A stretch of 64,000 nt of DNA from Acanthochlamys bracteata (lineage: Eukaryota > Streptophyta > Magnoliopsida > Pandanales > Velloziaceae), in assembly GCA_019914995.1 (NCBI GenBank), contig CM034126.1, positions 3,849,001-3,913,000 of the forward strand. Reading direction: 5' to 3'. Position 1 is the stretch's first letter; every line of letters starts with the position of its first letter. Positions 31,865 to 45,066 of this stretch are shown here, piece by piece. The notes under the pieces are model-generated. The model saw nothing but the letters and a program-made list of their open reading frames with translations, had not been told where the DNA came from and did not search any database. The position numbers were made by a program, and so were the translations under genes.

Positions 31865-32092
31865 GTACAGTGCTTTTGAAAAAAAAGAAGTTTTTATAAA
31901 ACGAAAAATATTTTTATTTTTTTAAAACTGAATTTTATTTTATTATTTAAAAAATTAATAAAAAAATTTATCAAGTAGAACTTCTATGTTTTAAAATTTT
32001 AAATAAATTTTTGAAATACTTATAAAAAGTATATTAAAAAATGTGAAATAAAAAATTAAAAAATTGTTTTTGAAACGCTTTGCCAAAATTTT
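31865..32092 (-). repeat. Tourist-like MITE, inverted degenerate copy
   Basis: Read on the minus strand it begins GGCAAAGCGTTTCAAAAACA and passes through TTTTTATAAGTATTTCAAAA, matching the order of the family at 13077 and 45067. The far end (AAAGCACTGTACGCC on the minus strand) is eroded. A second partial copy seems to start near 32262 (GAGGACGTTTGAAAATGCTA). Confidence 0.5.
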
Positions 32093-34492
32093 TTTCGCAT
32101 TATTTTTTTATTTCTGAAAATTCTATGTATTTTAGTAAAATTTTATACAGTATTTAAAACAAACTAAAAAATATAAATAAATTTATGTTTTAAAATTTTT
32201 ATATTTTAGTTAAAAAATAAAAATTTAAAATAAATTTTATTTCAAAAAAATTGTTTAGAGGACGTTTGAAAATGCTAAATAGAACTTATTTTAAAGCTTT
32301 TCAAAAATAACTTTTACTTTTTTATTATAATTATATATATTATTTATATTTTTTAGTTTTTTAAAAAATTGTAAAAAATTGTAAGCTTAAGGTACCATAC
32401 CACTTTACCCTGACAAGAGTAATATAACAGTGTCCCTACTTCCACCTACTCTAACTAATGGTAGTAATATATGATCAAATCTGAAAATTTAATTCAAAAT
32501 TAATTAATTTAATTAAAATTAGAGTTAAAAAATTTAATCTATATAAATATATGAATTGTATTAGTATTTAATAAATTTGATCTAGATATTAAGAGTTGAT
32601 CTAATTCGATTCAAAATTGATCCATCAATTTGAGTTGTCATTTTTTAAATAAAAATAAATAATTTTTTAGATTTTTCTTACCATATAATAAACTTTTAGT
32701 AATACAAAAAATCAATAATACTAATTTATAAATTATTAAATTATATTATATTTATAAATAATTATTTATTCATATTTTAATAAAATAGTGTAAAATAAGA
32801 ATTATAATATTATTAAAAAAATAATTATGTAAGTACTTTTTTAATGATAAATTTGAATTTTGTGTAAAGATGTTTACCAAATTTTATCAAATAATTATAT
32901 TTATAGAAAAATTATCGAAATTATATTTGTAATAATAAAATTTTAGCTATTATCATATATTTTCAAAAATTAAATTTTTTTAGGATATTTCAAAACCGAT
33001 AAAAATAATAAAATATGCATATTTTCATCATATTTTTCGAACAAAAATATCGTGCATTTTTATTCGGACTGATTCATTTTTATTCTGAATTTAATCCGAT
33101 TATTAAATAGATTAAATTAGAACTGATTATTTTAATATGTGTAAATTTATAAATTAGATTAGAGTTGAATAAATTTAGTTCGGTTATTAAATAGATCGAT
33201 CCGATCGATCCACCAATCTAAATTTTCATTCCTAATTAGAACATGTAGTTGCCACTTCACAAGGAAAGCAATACTTCAGTACCACAGCTCTTATTATGAA
33301 ATGGCGCGACTATTATGGCTTTTTATCCCTCACCACAGCAGAGCGTAACTCAAGCGCTACAGCTCTTTCATCGAGCACTACTGTTATGGCCTTTATCCTT
33401 GAGGTGGTGAAATTTGTTTTCAAACAAAAAGCCAGACTTCGAAACACTTGAGAAGTGTCTAGAAACAGCGTGTAGGAAATGGAGTTCCATAACGAGAAAG
33501 TAATGACCAAACAAAAGTAGGCTTCAAAACTACCAGATTTCAGGGAATTTATCTGGATGGAATTGCACCAGGATGTCAATGACACAATAATCTCCGTTCA
33601 CGTTGACATCATAGATATCCTATAAAACATAGCTAGGGATGTGCAGAAGGTCCTCAATTGTAGCTGAAGTTCTTAGCAGTAAAGCATAAAATCAGAAAAA
33701 TTTCTTTATAGTATATTTTGCAATGGGCAGACAAATAGCATAAGAAGAAACCAATAATTACTCTCTTATGATGCTCAGTAAATCCTTTAATTGCTACATA
33801 TTAGCATTCTGTTTGGAATGCCAACAAATAAAATGGAAAGAATATCATAATAAACTTCTCACCGTATTTTGCCAAAGATTGTACTAGCCATTGGCTGTCT
33901 TATTAAAATGCAATCCAATAACTCAAGAAACTTACTTTTGAAAGATATGGAGATAAAATTCTTTCCAATACAAAGATATGTTAAATAGACTGATTCAGGA
34001 TCATCACACTTCTAAATGATAATATATTCACAACAGAATCTAGTAGATGGCGTGCAAGGTCCAGTAAGTTAACACCAATAATAGTGTCTACCATACGCAC
34101 TAGACAATGCTTTAACAACTCATTATTGAGAGTATGCCAGAACCATAACTTGGAGGATTCCCACACTTCAACAGAACATGAATTGTAATAATACTAAACT
34201 GGACTATTTAAAGGGAACATAGACCATAACCAATTCCTAGTGAAACCCAGCATGCATATGAAACATAAATGGAGTATGAATGGGTTTTTCTTTTCCAAAC
34301 AAACATTAAATAATCTACTTAGTAGCAAGTCGATCCATTAAAACATCAAACTGTTAAGATAACAATGAGGGAAAGACATCGTCAGTTTGTCACAGAATAT
34401 GTTCCAAGTGATCTAAAACAAGCTAACTGAAAACTTGGTCTTTAATGGGGATAACTAGCAAAATCGTGCTTCAATTGTCATGACAAAACCAT
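32093..34492. other. Long gene-poor stretch
   Basis: 32093-33230 is very AT-rich, with remnants rich in GATCTA, ATCGATCCGATCGATCC and TTCGGTTATTAAATAGAT. 33240-34490 has more normal composition. It may include the far 3' region of the P1 relic, but I see no exon. A minus-strand open stretch at 33585-33313 (90 codons) matches nothing I know. Confidence 0.4.
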
Positions 34493-35089
34493 TTAGTCAA
34501 ATGAGCTGAATCCCATGTCATCATCACTCTCCTCCTTTACCTCTTCCTAGAAAACCGATAAAAACTCATTAATTTAGTAGTGATCCTATCTTTGTATCCT
34601 CAGTTACACAAGATTCGAAATTGACAAAAAGAAATCATCACTGATTAAAAACATCACCTTCTTCTCCTCTGCAGGAGGGGCCGCTGCAGTAGGAATAGCG
34701 CCACCTGCGGTTGGAGCATCACTCCCACCTAGATAAATCCAAAATTTTTTGTTCACACGAACCGTCCTAACTGATTCACATAAAAAATGTTGAAGATAAT
34801 CTAACCCGAGCCAGCGCTTGTGATGAGATCATCAACAGATCGCTTCTGGAGAAGTTTAGCAAAGAGCGGCGCCTAGTAGGGCTCCATGTTCACGTTAGCG
34901 CCTTCACTAACGTCGAGATCTTCTCCGACTGTTAAATATTGGAACGAAAAACTCATCAGCAGTAGTTTTCCGCTAATGGAAGTGAAAAGACTGGGGCAAG
35001 CTATTGAAGAGAATTGATTACCGTGATGGGAATTCCATCGTCGTGAAGAATGACAGAAGCATAGGTGCAGATGAGCTCCTCGTTGACAT
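34493..35089 (-). pseudogene. 60S acidic ribosomal protein P1, damaged copy
   Basis: P1 proteins form the ribosomal stalk that recruits translation factors. Four exon pieces keep normal splice borders: 35089-35022, 34928-34806, 34728-34658 and 34546-34493. They spell NEELICTYASVILHDDGIPI, EKISTLVKA, then APLFAKLLQKRSVDDLITSA, the Gly/Ala/Pro hinge (DAPTAGGAIPTAAAPPAEEK) and the diagnostic tail EESDDDMGFSSFD (usually GFSLFD or GLFD). Exon 1 is one base short after ATGTC, exon 2 is one base short in KA-AN, and a TAG replaces the Trp codon after EPY. Retained introns rule out a retrocopy. With two frameshifts and a stop in about 105 codons, I call it a pseudogene. Sequencing errors are a weaker alternative. 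Confidence 0.82.
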
Positions 35090-36146
35090 TGTAACAACGG
35101 CAACCCCGGCAGTGAGATCGAAGCAGTGAATGATGTAGCTGCCGCCGCTGAGTTGTTACTTGTTGAGATTTGGAAGTTGAGAATTTATACGGTGCCGTAC
35201 GAGTGATTTTGGTAAGAAGAGTTTAATAATGGCCAAGCTTTTAGATGGGCTGGATATACAATTTCATAATGGGCCACAGGTATATGATAGGTCTTATACG
35301 TCTGCTGCGTAATTAATATATATGCGCTGGTGTCTTAAGGTATGCCTGTTAAATCATCCGTCACACTAGCATCAGGCAGAAAAAGAAAAAAAAATTACGG
35401 GAACTATTTTGTAATACAGAGTTAAATCATGTGAATTAAAATATAGTAACTTTGAAGTAAAATGAATGAAACGAGTTATTAGTATGAACCAGCTAAATTC
35501 ACGCATGAACCTACTATGCAGAAATGTTTCTTAAAAATTTAGCTATAAAACTCTCTTAATTGATTTGAAGTCATCCATTTAATGAATGCAATAATTTGCT
35601 AAAACAATCTTTTTTAAACTAAAGCCACTTTTGTTAGTGAAAATGTTGAAGGAAAAAAAAGAGAAAACATTTGAAGATTGGAAGGTGTTCTGGTTTTCAA
35701 AGACCACTGGTAACTCCAACACAATAGATGTATAGATTGTGATTATGTAATTGATAATGTTTCTCTCGAGTAATTATAACAGCAACAATGAGATTCATCC
35801 ACCAATTACATGTTAGCTAAAGTTTCTAAAATTAATATGTGAATAAAATTGGCTCTACAGTACAGGCAGAAGGGACCACCTTCCCACATGAATCTATTTT
35901 TATTAAGCACAATGACCGGATAGGTAACCGTTCAATTCTGCCTTCTTTGTCCCCTTGTTCATTTAGAAACGAATCCGCACAAACGCTCCTAGACAAAACC
36001 AGTACAGGTATAGCATCACCACCTCACTAGTCACTACACACCCACCACGTCCCCCCAAACCACTTCACTGTGTTCTGTTCTTTGCTCTCCTCCACTCAAT
36101 CTCCTCCATCTCCGATTATCTCTTCTTTTGTTCACTTTATTCGTCA
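35090..36146. other. Intergenic DNA and promoter of the GH17 gene
   Basis: It contains the leader side of the P1 relic and then the upstream region of the glucanase. The last 100 bases before 36147 are CT-rich leader. No clear TATA and no other gene. Confidence 0.4.
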
Positions 36147-37514
36147 ATGGCCGGCCGTTCTCCGGCCAACATTGTTCTTTTCTTCTTTTTCAATGCTGTA
36201 GTAGTTAAGTCAACCAATGTCCCTAGTAATGCTGCGTTCTTTAACAAGATTTCTTCCTCACCGCTAGGAGTGAACTATGGTTTGCTAGGAGATAACCTTC
36301 CTTCTCCTTCCGCTGTTCTCCCTCTGCTTCGTTCGATTAACGTAGGCCGTGTTCGGCTCTACGACTCCGACGCTTCTGTGCTTTCCGCTTTCGAAAACAC
36401 CGGTGTGGAGCTTATTGTGGGTCTTCCTGACCGCTGCATTGCAAAGGTATGTGACCCAAATGAAGCTGTAGCATGGATAAAAGCTAACCTTCAACCCCAC
36501 CTCCCTGCTGCCAAGATCGCTGCAATAACAGTCGGTAACGAAGTTCTAACTTCGAATGACACCGTTCGGATGCGCGCTCTTGTACCGGCGATGCAGTCTC
36601 TCCACTCGGCACTCGTCACCCTCGGTCTCGACAAACAGATCGTAGTCACTACGGCCCATAACCTCGCTGTCCTCGGTCAGTCTTACCCCCCTTCCGCTGC
36701 ACAATTCCGTAAAGAACTCCTTCCTTATATCTGCCCTTTGCTAGACTTCCACGCCAAAACAAACTCTCCTTTTCTCATCAATGCTTACCCTTACTTCGCT
36801 TACCGGGACGAACCCAGTGGTGTTTCTCTCAGCTTCGCTCTGTGTGAATCAAACCCCGGTGTGAAAGATCCAGGCAGCGGGCTGCACTACACAAACATGT
36901 TGCACGCGCAAGTTGACGCCGCTTACGCTGCGATAACAGCTGCCGGAGGGAAGAATGTCGAGGTTAGAGTGTCAGAAACAGGGTGGCCCTCAGCAGGGGA
37001 CGCCGATGAAGCCGGAGCAACAGTACAGAACGCTGCAAAGTACAACAGCAATTTAATGAAGATGGTTGCGGAGGGTAAAGGAACACCGGCGAGATCAGGG
37101 TTACCGCTGCGGGTATATGTTTTCGCATTGTTCAACGAGAACCAGAAACCCGGACCAAAGTCCGAGAGAAATTACGGGCTGTTCAAGCCAGACTGCACGC
37201 CGGTGTACGATCTCGGTATCACGCCATTGTCTGATAACTCTACTTCACCAAGCGGCGGCGGCGGTGGCGGCGGCGGAGGTAATCCCTATGAGCAGTCGCC
37301 GGACGGTTCTTCATCAGGATTCTACAGCATTTCCTCTGCCGCGGTGAGTTGGTTTTCGTGCCTCAATATGGATTTTTTTACTATAGATGTTTTTTGTTTG
37401 TTGTTAATTAATGGCTGAGATGATCTGTTTATCTTTCTGCAGGAGGAGTTGGTGTGGGTGCGTAGAGTTATGGCAGTTCTTGTGGCCACGATTATTCTGA
37501 TTTTTCTGAAGTAA
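36147..37514 (+). CDS. Glucan endo-1,3-beta-glucosidase, GH17, GPI-anchored type
   Basis: The enzyme hydrolyses beta-1,3-glucan (callose), probably at the cell surface or plasmodesmata. Two exons (36147-37343, 37443-37514) give 422 residues. A signal peptide (IVLFFFFNAVVVKS) comes first. The GH17 barrel runs from LGVNYGLLGDNLPSP (about 40) to about 358. The acid/base glutamate is E132 in ITVGNEVLT and the nucleophile is E277 in VSETGWPS. FALFNENQKPGP and ERNYGLF are the usual C-terminal marks. A Ser-Gly linker with nine glycines in a row (370-378) and a Ser-rich GFYSISSAA segment follow, then a hydrophobic tail (VMAVLVATIILIFLK) typical of a GPI-attachment signal. There is no X8/CBM43 module. 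The design and SISSAA tail resemble Arabidopsis BG_PPAP (At5g42100). The intron falls exactly between linker and tail. The gene looks intact. Confidence 0.92.
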
Positions 37515-38509
37515 AATCAAACTTTGATCTTCGTACTTTTCTTTTTATCCTCGATCTGCTGTGTCAAATATTATCATGTATATTTTTGGTGGTGGTAAAT
37601 GTAATTTATAGCTGCTCGTTGATAGTGGTGTAACTGCTGTTAACTTCTTTAATGAAATGAATCAGATTGGGAAGAACATAGCAAATGGAAAATAAGGACG
37701 AGATTTAAGTGTGTAGATAAGGAGAAATGAGCCTATGTTGTACGATTCTTTCTTTATTTGCTAGTTTTTCGCTTCGTACATCTTCATAATGCTATGGGCG
37801 TGAATGTCCATAATGTTGAATGGATGAATGAATCAAAAGAGAGACGTAGATACGTGAGTTGAGATGTTTATTCGTACCATTGTGTTTAACGTTTAAAATA
37901 AAGTTGGCAGCTTTACAGAAAGTACAGACTGTTTGATGAATGCGCATCACGTGCCCTTCATACTCTACGTATAACATGAAAGATGCTTTAATGGCTGCGG
38001 TACCAAAGAGCAAACATCAACCAGAGCTAACCCGGATCTCATCTTTGCACATGCACAGGTTTCCAGTGGAGCAGTCTCAATTCGGCTCCAACACATCAAT
38101 TTAACCCCAAAGGAACATCTTGCTAGCAGAGCTGATCGAACCAAACCTTCAAATGGATCTGAACATTCAACTTGTCCTTGTTTGGCTTACTAAGTTGCAC
38201 AATAAACATTCGGCATCCAAGATTTGTACTTAAATGAAAGCATATACGTGAAATAAACATAGGCCAAAATAAACATAGGCCACAGGCATCTTCTAGGATC
38301 ACTTAATTCCAACCCACCAAATATAACATACATTCTAGCAAATTGTAAGGCAACTATGTACCACCCACAGCCCTTTATGGCACCAAAATGGCAACATTTT
38401 AAGCCCTCAACTCTTACCCAGAGGTAGAAGGCTGAAATGTATTTGCTCACAATAAATGGATAATAAAAGTAAATGGCCAATTTTGGTTGTACCTTAGGCC
38501 CACGCTCTA
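37515..38509. other. Convergent 3' region between GH17 gene and PHD relic
   Basis: About 200 bases of probable glucanase 3' UTR, then DNA of normal composition. Short open stretches on the minus strand (37792-38013, 38190-38480) are not protein-like. No repeat border is clear. Confidence 0.4.
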
Positions 38510-41500
38510 TTAGATGAGCTCATCACTCCTGTTCATTAGACAGTCTAGCATGGCTTGAGAATGGTTTGGATAAGCATACGCTCTCATTGGGCTTCCGCAG
38601 AATGTACCAATGCAGAAAGAAATTGAAGGATACAGTCAACCAGGAAGATAATGCACCGCAGACGTCAAAAGATTGGCGTGTACTCCCCCACTACAAAGAC
38701 ATACTGGGCGTACTGCATCACAAATTTCATCAAGAGAAATGTTCTCTTTTTACTAATGATCCCACCAATCAGACCTGTAAAACAATACATTGATTACAAC
38801 CAAAACCAAACATTGTTCTGAACCATAGGATGAAATATAGATAGTTACCTTGCAAGTTCGAGAGGCAAGACCAGTATTCCCATCTGAAACGCCCTTGTTT
38901 GAGCTAGAACTGGTTAAAACATTCTGCGCATTCACTTCAAGTAATGGACTTCTGGCACTTGCAGTGCAGGCAACAGCAACATTCTTTTTCACATATGTCA
39001 GATTATCTGAAGACCTATTTTATGCATCAGATTTTGAAGCATCTGCTGACAAGACCAAAAGTCTTGATGTTTGCGATAATGAGAGCTATTCAGCTTCCCT
39101 ATCCTTTTGGTTTCACCAGTTACTTCCCGAATATTCCTGGAGCTATCTCTGGATCCATCGTCTTTGCCCCTCTTCATAATCTACATAAGATGATTAAAAG
39201 CACAACAATCAATTATATTTGGAACTACATAATTGAATATGAAATTTCATTTGGATAGGTGGTGGTAGTACACCGATGATAGTTTGCTCCAGAACTGGAT
39301 GAACATTTTGAAAGTAAGCTACCACCGGTAGAAGGTACTAACTGCTCAGCTCTTTGACAGATACGTGGAACCCGTGAAACTGTAGGAGAATTGTTTAGCT
39401 CTTGGTGCAGCAACAATGCAAGCTGTCAAAAAGAAACTAAGACATCAAAACCTAGAATACACTAAACTAAAAAGAAACGGTGATAGATGGTTCAGACCTC
39501 CTCATCACTCAGCTTTAAGTTGGCCTTAGCAGAACCAGATGAATGAGCAGTGACAGAATGAGACACTGTAGTTGCTGGTTGAGGAATTGGTGGAGTAGTC
39601 TCTCACTTTCGTTGCTTCTACTTGAAGACTTCTGCTTCATCTGGAGAAGATGTAGATACCTCACAGCCACCTGCTATTGTAGCCAAGTTCTCTGAACTGA
39701 AGCAATTGTAGATGGCAAAACTTGTGCTTGATCTGAATGAGAAAAAGGAGGCTTAAAATCACGAGTAGAAGCACAAGGAATACTACTAGAATCAGATGGT
39801 TTAACTCCAGCATGGACTGCACCCTTTTGATGTTCTTCTTGTACACGGCTTGAAATGAGTTCAAGATTCTTTTCAGAAGATGCAGCTAGTTGCAAGTAGT
39901 CTTTCCTTTCCACAGTATCTGAAGCCTCTAATTGTTTGGACAAATCAGCTGCTTTTAAACTCACCGACAACTCAGCAGCTTCAGGCATACTGCAATTAAC
40001 TGAATTTGATTTAGGAAGAACAGGCTCTCTGAATGATAGTGAAGCTTTTCCATTCCCTACACATAAATCAAACTTGCTAGACAAGGGGAGGCCTTCACTG
40101 AAGCCAGCTGGAGCCACTCCTCCATTACTAATATCCAAAAGTTTCTCTGCTGATAAGGATCCTGAGGATGCCTCAATTCTGCTAGACTTAGGACAGAGTT
40201 CTTCTCCATTTGTTTCAGAAGTTTTGTAAATTGATACAAAACCACCTTGAACATTTTGCAGTTTGTTTTCATGATCTGGTGAGCTCTTAGTATTTTCATG
40301 TAAAGAAATATGGCCATCTATGTTGTATGTCGAGCTTGGCGCATTCTGAGAAGAATTGTCTCTCTTCGGTAACTTTTTGTCAGGTAAAATGGAGGACTCA
40401 AATGGTCTTCCCATCAAGCTTCACTCTGGTGTTATATAATTTTGTGCTAGAAGTTACAGTTGGTGTGCCTAAATTTTCTGAAGTTTCTGTTGATATATTG
40501 GAACAGCTTTTTGGCAAACCAACATAGCAATCTTTGAATCCTCCAAATCTACTGAAGGAGGATAATGTCCTTTCCTATCCTCTTCAAAGTGATTACCATC
40601 TTCAGTATTTTGTATATCCTAGCAACACAAGGGAGAGAACTGTATATAACATAGATAACCAAGTGCTATATCAAAAAAATGTAACAAAGAAATTGTCTCA
40701 GAAAAGCATTATATAATATAAACTACAACCCAAGTTCACGATGCAGAATTAGCAAAATTGTGGCAATTGAATCATCAAATTCCAAGGTATACTTGTTTTC
40801 TTCAAATTGTATGATCACTGAAGCTCTTAGTCATTTGTGAAATAAAGTTACAATATAACAGGCATAGCACCCAACTATTACAGAACCTCAAGTTCAGCAA
40901 GACATCTGTAACATATGGTTCTTGTTTGGCATATCAACATGAGATTAGAGATTATGTATTCGTGTCAAGCTTATAGACTTTTCTCTGTGAAATAACATAA
41001 CCAACACAGATTCTAAATATTAGAATGTAACATATAGCCTAAAAATGTTACAAAAGTAAAATAAGCTGACAGGCTTTGAGGTCAGTATTTGGTGAAGCAT
41101 ACTTTAATACTCTCAAATTGTTTGCTCAACATGAATCCCAATGACATTAAAAGACTTAAGCAAAAAATTATTTATCACAAAGGTCAACTTGCTTAATTGT
41201 CTTGATCAAACTAAAGCTGCAGGGATGGTTCCGCTTACTTAATTGTTCTCAGATAAAAAACAAGTTGGTTTCATACAATCGCATGTAACCGGATATCTTA
41301 CCTTGTCTTGCATAGTGGCCTCGGTATCATCATTATCTTTCCCTTCAGATGAAGCAGACACATAGACATTCATTGGTCTCTCAACCCCAGTAGACTCCAC
41401 ATCATCATATCTCATCATCTGGAATGTTGTCTCATCCTTGCCATTCTGTGTTGAAGCTTTATCAGATGAACCGCTCCTTGATGCCTCAACAACCACTACA

Positions 41501-42765
41501 TTTTTGGTTTTCCTATTACTATCAAGACCCTCCTGATTTGTAACTTTACATTCTGATGGTATGCCTTCACATCTATTTGTGCTCTTCCCAATTTGCATTG
41601 TTGCATCTCCATCCTGAGTGAAGCTGTCCTCACAAAATCCAGCTTTACTCATAGTAACAACAGGGACCAAACCTGAATGCATTAACCAGAAAATGAAACT
41701 TCACGTTACCATCCAATTAAGCATGCTGGCAACAAAATCAGTGAATACTGTGAAATAAATAAAAATAAACACACACCCACACCCACACAAAGTTCTGCAA
41801 AACAATGGGGAGATTCTTGCCTCAGGAAGATAATTGAGATAATTCTATTTAACGTGAAATTTATTTAAGGAACAAATACTCACCTTTCTTCCACTCAATT
41901 CTACCAGATCTATCACGGCCACTTCTGGCTTTCTTTTTCACACAGGCATACTTCCCTTCTCCACCCTCATGTCTACTGTGCTTACTACACTGAACGGTGA
42001 GTACCCGAAGCCTGCTCCTCTCCTTCTTAACAGCACTCTGCAACCGAGTACAAAAGAAATCTTCCCCAAAATCCTTCTTCTTATCGATCTCCAGAGGAAC
42101 TTGCCTCTCAAAGCACTGCAATGGCACCGGAGGTACAGTCTCCATCGACAGCGAGAACAACAAATCAGCCCCTCTGCTCGCCGGATTCTCAATTTCCTCC
42201 TCGTTCCCCTTCTTGCCCTCATTTTCGTCATCCCAGCAAGGAAATTCCTTACACTTGAAACTAAACTTCTTCGGCACATACCCAGCACACTCTGCAGCTG
42301 CTGCGAGGACACTGGTGAAACTCAAGCAAAAATCGACGAATCACCCGTCGGAATACCAGTAACATGAACTCTTTCATGCATCCGAGTTCTGTCCATAACC
42401 GAAACGGTCGGCGAGCGAAAGCTGGTGGAGGTGGAGGTGGAGGAGGATTCGAAGCTTTGGTTGGTAATTCAACAAGAAGCTGAGCAACTTCAGTCTCCTC
42501 AGCATCATTGTCAGGATAACAACGAGGTCCACGGGGAACACTTGTGGCAAACAAAAGAAGAATTTTCGTCAGGGACGTAACGGGAACAACGTGTGTGAAC
42601 CCAAACACCGCACTCATCGCAGCTAACCATCTCCTTGCCGTCGTCAAAGTTAACGCCGCAAGAGCAATCAACAGTCCAGGTCCCATTAACCCAATCATCT
42701 ACAGCAGGCACGGTCGCGGCCATTATCGCCACAGCGGCAGCTAACCGCTGCGACAGCCCCTTCAT
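38510..42765 (-). pseudogene. PHD-finger nuclear protein gene, decayed
   Basis: A plant chromatin-type protein with an N-terminal PHD finger. From the ATG at 42765 the frame reads through DWVNGTWTVDCSCGVNFDDG and a complete C4HC3 finger (CDECGVWVHTRC...FVCHKC). The family sequence then continues only by changing frame: DNDAEETEVAQLLVELPTK, RPFRLWTE, HERVHVTGIPTGD, and SFTSVLAAAAECAGYVPKKF with the FPCWDDENEG acidic segment. That is three frame changes within about 450 bases. Later exon-like blocks are recognisable at 41239-41682 (GLVPVVTMSK), about 39690-40620, 39225-39416 (LLHQELNNSPTVSRVPRICQ), 38850-39180 and 38510-38780 (AYAYPNHSQAMLDCLMNR), with stops and shifts. Splice sites survive at 41880 and 41300. 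It has a poly-proline tract near 42420-42450. I consider the gene dead. If the indels were assembly errors, most of a functional gene would be here. Confidence 0.72.
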
Positions 42766-45063
42766 TTGAACTTAGATTAGCGCATCGATCAACGAATGGT
42801 GATCGGGATCTCTGAAGGTAAAGGAATTGAGAGGGTGCGCGGAATTGAAACAAACAGGATTTGGTGGAGTTCTTTTTACGAGTTTGTATTTCCGGGAGTG
42901 GAGGGAAGGGATAGTGATGACGTGGGGAGAGAAGAAGAGGAATTAGAATTGGACCTGATCTGATTCGCAGGTTGAACTCGGATTTTGATTAGTTAATTGC
43001 GGGCTACGAGTTTGGAAGCCCGTTTTCGGACATTACAGAAACAGATCGATGCAGCAGTGTTGTCCCGAATATGCAAGATCAAAAGGCCCACAAAGCCCGT
43101 ACCACCATAATTTTGAATTGAAGTTTTATATGTGCTGCTAATGATAAACCTTTTTATTTCATCAGATGCCACTTGACCTTATTTTTTTGTCTCATTTGTT
43201 TTCATTTAGGACATGTTTCAATTAAACTTCAATTTATCTCTTCGGTTCTTGAATTTGACCATTTTGTATGTTACAATTATTATTTCAAATTCACTTTTAT
43301 TTTTACATTTAATTCTATTTTTACTAATATTTAATTTTAAACTCTATTTTATATTTTAATTATTATTCTAATTTATACTTCTACCGAATTTTTATTTTTC
43401 ATTGAATTATATTTTTTAAAAAATTCATTCTCACAAAACTTATTTCCATATAATAAAAACATACCGTTCGCTAAACATTTTGTTGCATTCTTGCGTTGAT
43501 TCATAAACAAATTAAAAGCCATTTACTAAATATTTGATCAGAGTTGTACATTTTAGCAATTTTGCAGCAATACTAATTTTGTAATTGTAAGATACGATCA
43601 TAGGGACAATGGTTTTCTTCTAACTGAATTTTAGACTTAAAAGTTCAAAAATAGTTAGTTTTATAACAAAATTTAGAGATTACTTTTGTCACTTTCAAAT
43701 AAAAAACTTATTTGATAAACGCATAAAAATGTAAAAGAGTAGTGCATTTAACTCTATAATGAGATGCAGTTGGGACCGTCTTCTCAAGGTTAAAACTTAT
43801 TAATTACTAGTGATATAAAACTCACTATAAAACCGTCTTTTTGTTTTCTTCTTTTAGATTCAATTGTCACTAGCTTGTTTCTAAAGTCGGTATTAAATGA
43901 TCGTGCAAAATGGTTAATACTTAAAGGCTTAGGTCTTTTTAGCTCAGCAGAAGCAAATTGTTTCAAAATTGGTAATTATTACGTTATATTTGAATGCATT
44001 GTTAACAAATAAAAATGAAAGAACACATAGAAAATAATAAAAAAAGGAATAAAAAAATTAATTATATAATCTTACACTATTTGAATATATAATAATAGCA
44101 CCAAATTACATGTTTTTGAATAAATAGATAAATAACTAGATAATAAAAGTAAACTTTTTATAAAATAGTCACATATTTTTTATATTAATTTAACTTTTAT
44201 TTATATAACTTTAAAATAGTTTTATTAATATAAGTTTAGTTTAATTCTTTTATATTAACTTAAACATTAGATTAATATTTAGATATAATTTAACAAAATT
44301 AAATCAGTTTTTAAATATAAAATTTTTTTATCATATAGTTTTATTATTTTTCTACCAATAAAAATTAATTAAAATTAAATAAATACAAAATTATAATTAT
44401 TATAATAAAAAATAACACTTATTAATTTTTAACAAAATAAAATTAAATATTATATTAAATTAGAAGTTAAATAAATATAAAATTAAATTAAATATTAAAT
44501 TTGATTATATAATATTAAATATAATTTTTTTAATAAGTATAATAAGAGAAATAAATTTGTTTTTTTTTTTTGTAATTATGTGTACGGTGGATACACGTTT
44601 AACTATAATGTATAGAGAGGGATGAGAAATTGTTTCCTTTTCTTTTCATTAATGAAATGAAATCAAACTTGGTAAAGATGGAAAAATAGATCACCTTCTT
44701 TTTCGCGCCCCATCTCTACCCATCATTCAAATAATGTTTTAAGCGGCCACTAAAGTTATATCCGTTTTATTTTATGTTCTTTTTTTAAAACTCAATAAAA
44801 AATAATGATATTTGAGAGTGATTACAAAATAAATTTTCTAATAAAAATATTTTTAATTAATATTTATTTTAAAAATAATAAAAGTTTTATATATAAAAAT
44901 TTTATAATATATATATTTCAAAATTATATTTTTTCAAATTAAAAAAATTATAAAATACTATATAATTTATTAAAAAATAAAAAAATATTTAAAATAAAAT
45001 AAAATTAGAACTCTAAGCCAAAATTGTCATGAGATTTGTCACTATTGGTTTGTCAATAATGAC
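42766..45063. other. Gene-poor AT-rich intergenic DNA
   Basis: The first 200 bases are the former promoter of the PHD gene. The rest is AT-rich (44000-45000 is extreme), with decayed MITE-like bodies (43250-43460, 44800-45010). No gene is supported. Confidence 0.45.
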
Positions 45064-45066
45064 TAA

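Noticed and set aside
17815-33220. Scattered GATCGG/CCGGTT-rich pieces as one transposon family
   Set aside because: They look similar in style but I could not align them well enough to define ends or a family.
36285-37347. Open stretches opposite or out of frame within the GH17 gene
   Set aside because: The GH17 frame with both catalytic glutamates explains this stretch fully.
41938-42362. Three other open stretches over 120 codons in the PHD relic
   Set aside because: They are Arg- or Ser-rich frame shadows; only the minus-strand family frame matches PHD-protein sequence.
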